Assembly: GCA_003258405.1 (NCBI GenBank)
Contig: QKPN01000009.1
Span: forward strand, 1 to 64,000
Source of the DNA: Rhodobacteraceae bacterium DSL-40
GTDB taxonomy: Bacteria; Pseudomonadota; Alphaproteobacteria; Rhodobacterales; Rhodobacteraceae
Direction: 5' to 3'
DNA length: 64,000 nt
The notes under the pieces were generated by a model. It searched no databases, was not told the DNA's origin, and saw only the letters and a program-made list of their open reading frames with translations. How positions within the stretch are numbered: position 1 is the first letter of the stretch; each line of letters starts with the position of its first letter. Of this stretch, positions 63,395-64,000 are shown piece by piece. A program made the position numbers and the translations under genes.

Positions 63395-63709
63395 ATGATT
63401 CTGCCCGTCCTGTCCGCCCTCGCCGAACCCACCCGCCTCGCGGCCATGCACATGCTCCGCGACGGGAACGAGCATTGCGTCTGCGAGCTGATGCAGGCGC
63501 TGGGCGCGACCCAGAGCCGGATGTCGCGGCACATGCAGGTGCTGCGGCAAGCGGGCCTCGTGCTCGACCGGCGGGATGCCCAATGGGTGCGCTACCGCCG
63601 CAATCCCGGTCTGCCGCCGCAGATCGCCGCGGTGCTTGATGCCGTGCTCGACACCATGCGCGACGCGGGTCCCGCCGCAGCGCCGGGCGGGGAAAGGAGT
63701 GCTGCGTGA
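63395..63709 (+). CDS. ArsR-family metalloregulator
   Basis: A 104-aa winged-helix repressor. LAEPTRLAAMHMLRDGNEHC leads to CVCELMQALG, which is the ArsR ELCVCEL metal-site helix; MSRHMQVLRQAGLVLDRRDA is the recognition helix and wing. It would repress its own transcript until arsenite or another thiophilic metalloid binds the Cys pair. AAAGGAG precedes the ATG. Its stop overlaps the GTG of the permease gene (GTGA), so the two are cotranscribed. Confidence 0.9.
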   Translation: MILPVLSALAEPTRLAAMHMLRDGNEHCVCELMQALGATQSRMSRHMQVLRQAGLVLDRRDAQWVRYRRNPGLPPQIAAVLDAVLDTMRDAGPAAAPGGERSAA

Positions 63710-64000
63710 TCACCGAGATCCATACCCTTCCGCCGCACCGCGTAACACCGCCATGGGTGTGGCACATCGCGGTTGCGACCGCCGCGCTCAGCTGGTGGTT
63801 GATCTACCGCGAGCTTCAGCCGCTCTCGGCCTAGCTCGCCACCGAGGTTCCGCTCGCGCCCGGAAGTCACGCGAGCGATGCACTCGCCTTCTTTCTCTAT
63901 GATGTGCCGAAGGTCATGATGCTGCTGGCGCTCATTGTCTTCGCCATGGCCGTGGTCCGGAGCTTCTTCAGCCCGGAAAAGACCCGGGCCGCGCTGTCGG
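63706..64000 (+). pseudogene. Permease gene (ArsP/DUF318-like) with in-frame TAG, cut by window end
   Basis: A GTG start overlaps the arsR stop. The frame reads ITEIHTLPPHRVTPPWVWHI to IYRELQPLSA, meets TAG at 63832-63834 (codon 43) and continues in the same frame with LATEVPLAPGSHASDALAFF and LYDVPKVMMLLALIVFAMAV, then VRSFFSPEKT, to the window edge. The second part is the start of a DUF318/ArsP-type organoarsenical permease. At the TAG position I would expect a Trp (TGG), so a single base change probably broke the gene. A restart at an internal ATG or suppression cannot be excluded. Confidence 0.7.

Overview
The window is high-GC alphaproteobacterial DNA. Its gene content points to a Rhodobacterales purple-bacterium-type genome such as Rhodovulum, Rhodobacter or a relative. 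The evidence is a ddhABDC-type molybdoenzyme operon, an RpoE-ChrR singlet-oxygen response island, a Cys-poor DksA and a typical RhlE/CspA pair. The genus is an inference; no rRNA or tRNA gene was seen.

Layout. (1) 41-12567: a hybrid sensor kinase and an OmpR-type regulator (minus strand) lie divergent from a periplasmic type II DMSO-reductase-family operon in the order A-B-D-C, as in dimethylsulfide dehydrogenase. The plus-strand run continues through an Mrp/Nbp35-like ATPase with an extra N-terminal four-Cys motif, a beta-propeller protein, a cytochrome c2-like protein and a DUF2478 protein. The likely route is DMS (or a similar donor) to the Mo centre, Fe-S clusters, haem b and then cytochrome c. 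(2) 12.6-13.35 kb: decayed pieces of a lambda-type phage portal gene and a metallophosphoesterase. (3) 13.4-18.7 kb: two DUF1254/DUF1214 secreted proteins and an AraC regulator. (4) 19.4-26.9 kb: a sigma-E (singlet oxygen) island with rpoE-chrR, a FAD oxidoreductase-DUF1365-CFA methyltransferase operon, SDR, DUF2177, fasciclin and TspO genes, plus a photolyase relic. Four promoters have the same form, TGATC(C/T)-N18-TA. Similar tRNA-3'-end-like repeats lie near both edges. (5) 27-29.3 kb: a decayed stretch with a hypothetical gene and a fatty acid desaturase relic. (6) 29.3-33.8 kb: cspA and rhlE, followed by an unusual set of a secreted Cys-rich repeat protein, two small proteins (one a zinc ribbon) and a transglutaminase. 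(7) 34-45 kb: a sensor kinase, MFS transporter, ClpS, RND efflux pair, DsbD-N-like protein and YqgE. (8) 45-50.7 kb: a minus-strand MoxR/VWA (CoxE) cluster with a lipoprotein, a small membrane protein and an M48 protease. (9) 50.9-56.2 kb: DksA, a nuclease, a decayed HerA-like ATPase and a TPR protein with an apparent frameshift in a run of seven Cs. (10) 56.5-64.0 kb: ParE, a glycine-zipper lipoprotein, amylosucrase, sirtuin, an MFS transporter, and an ArsR regulator with a permease gene interrupted by an in-frame TAG at the window edge.

Together the window mixes core housekeeping genes with accessory blocks (Ddh respiration, photooxidative stress defence) whose edges carry several gene relics, as expected where islands have been inserted and eroded.
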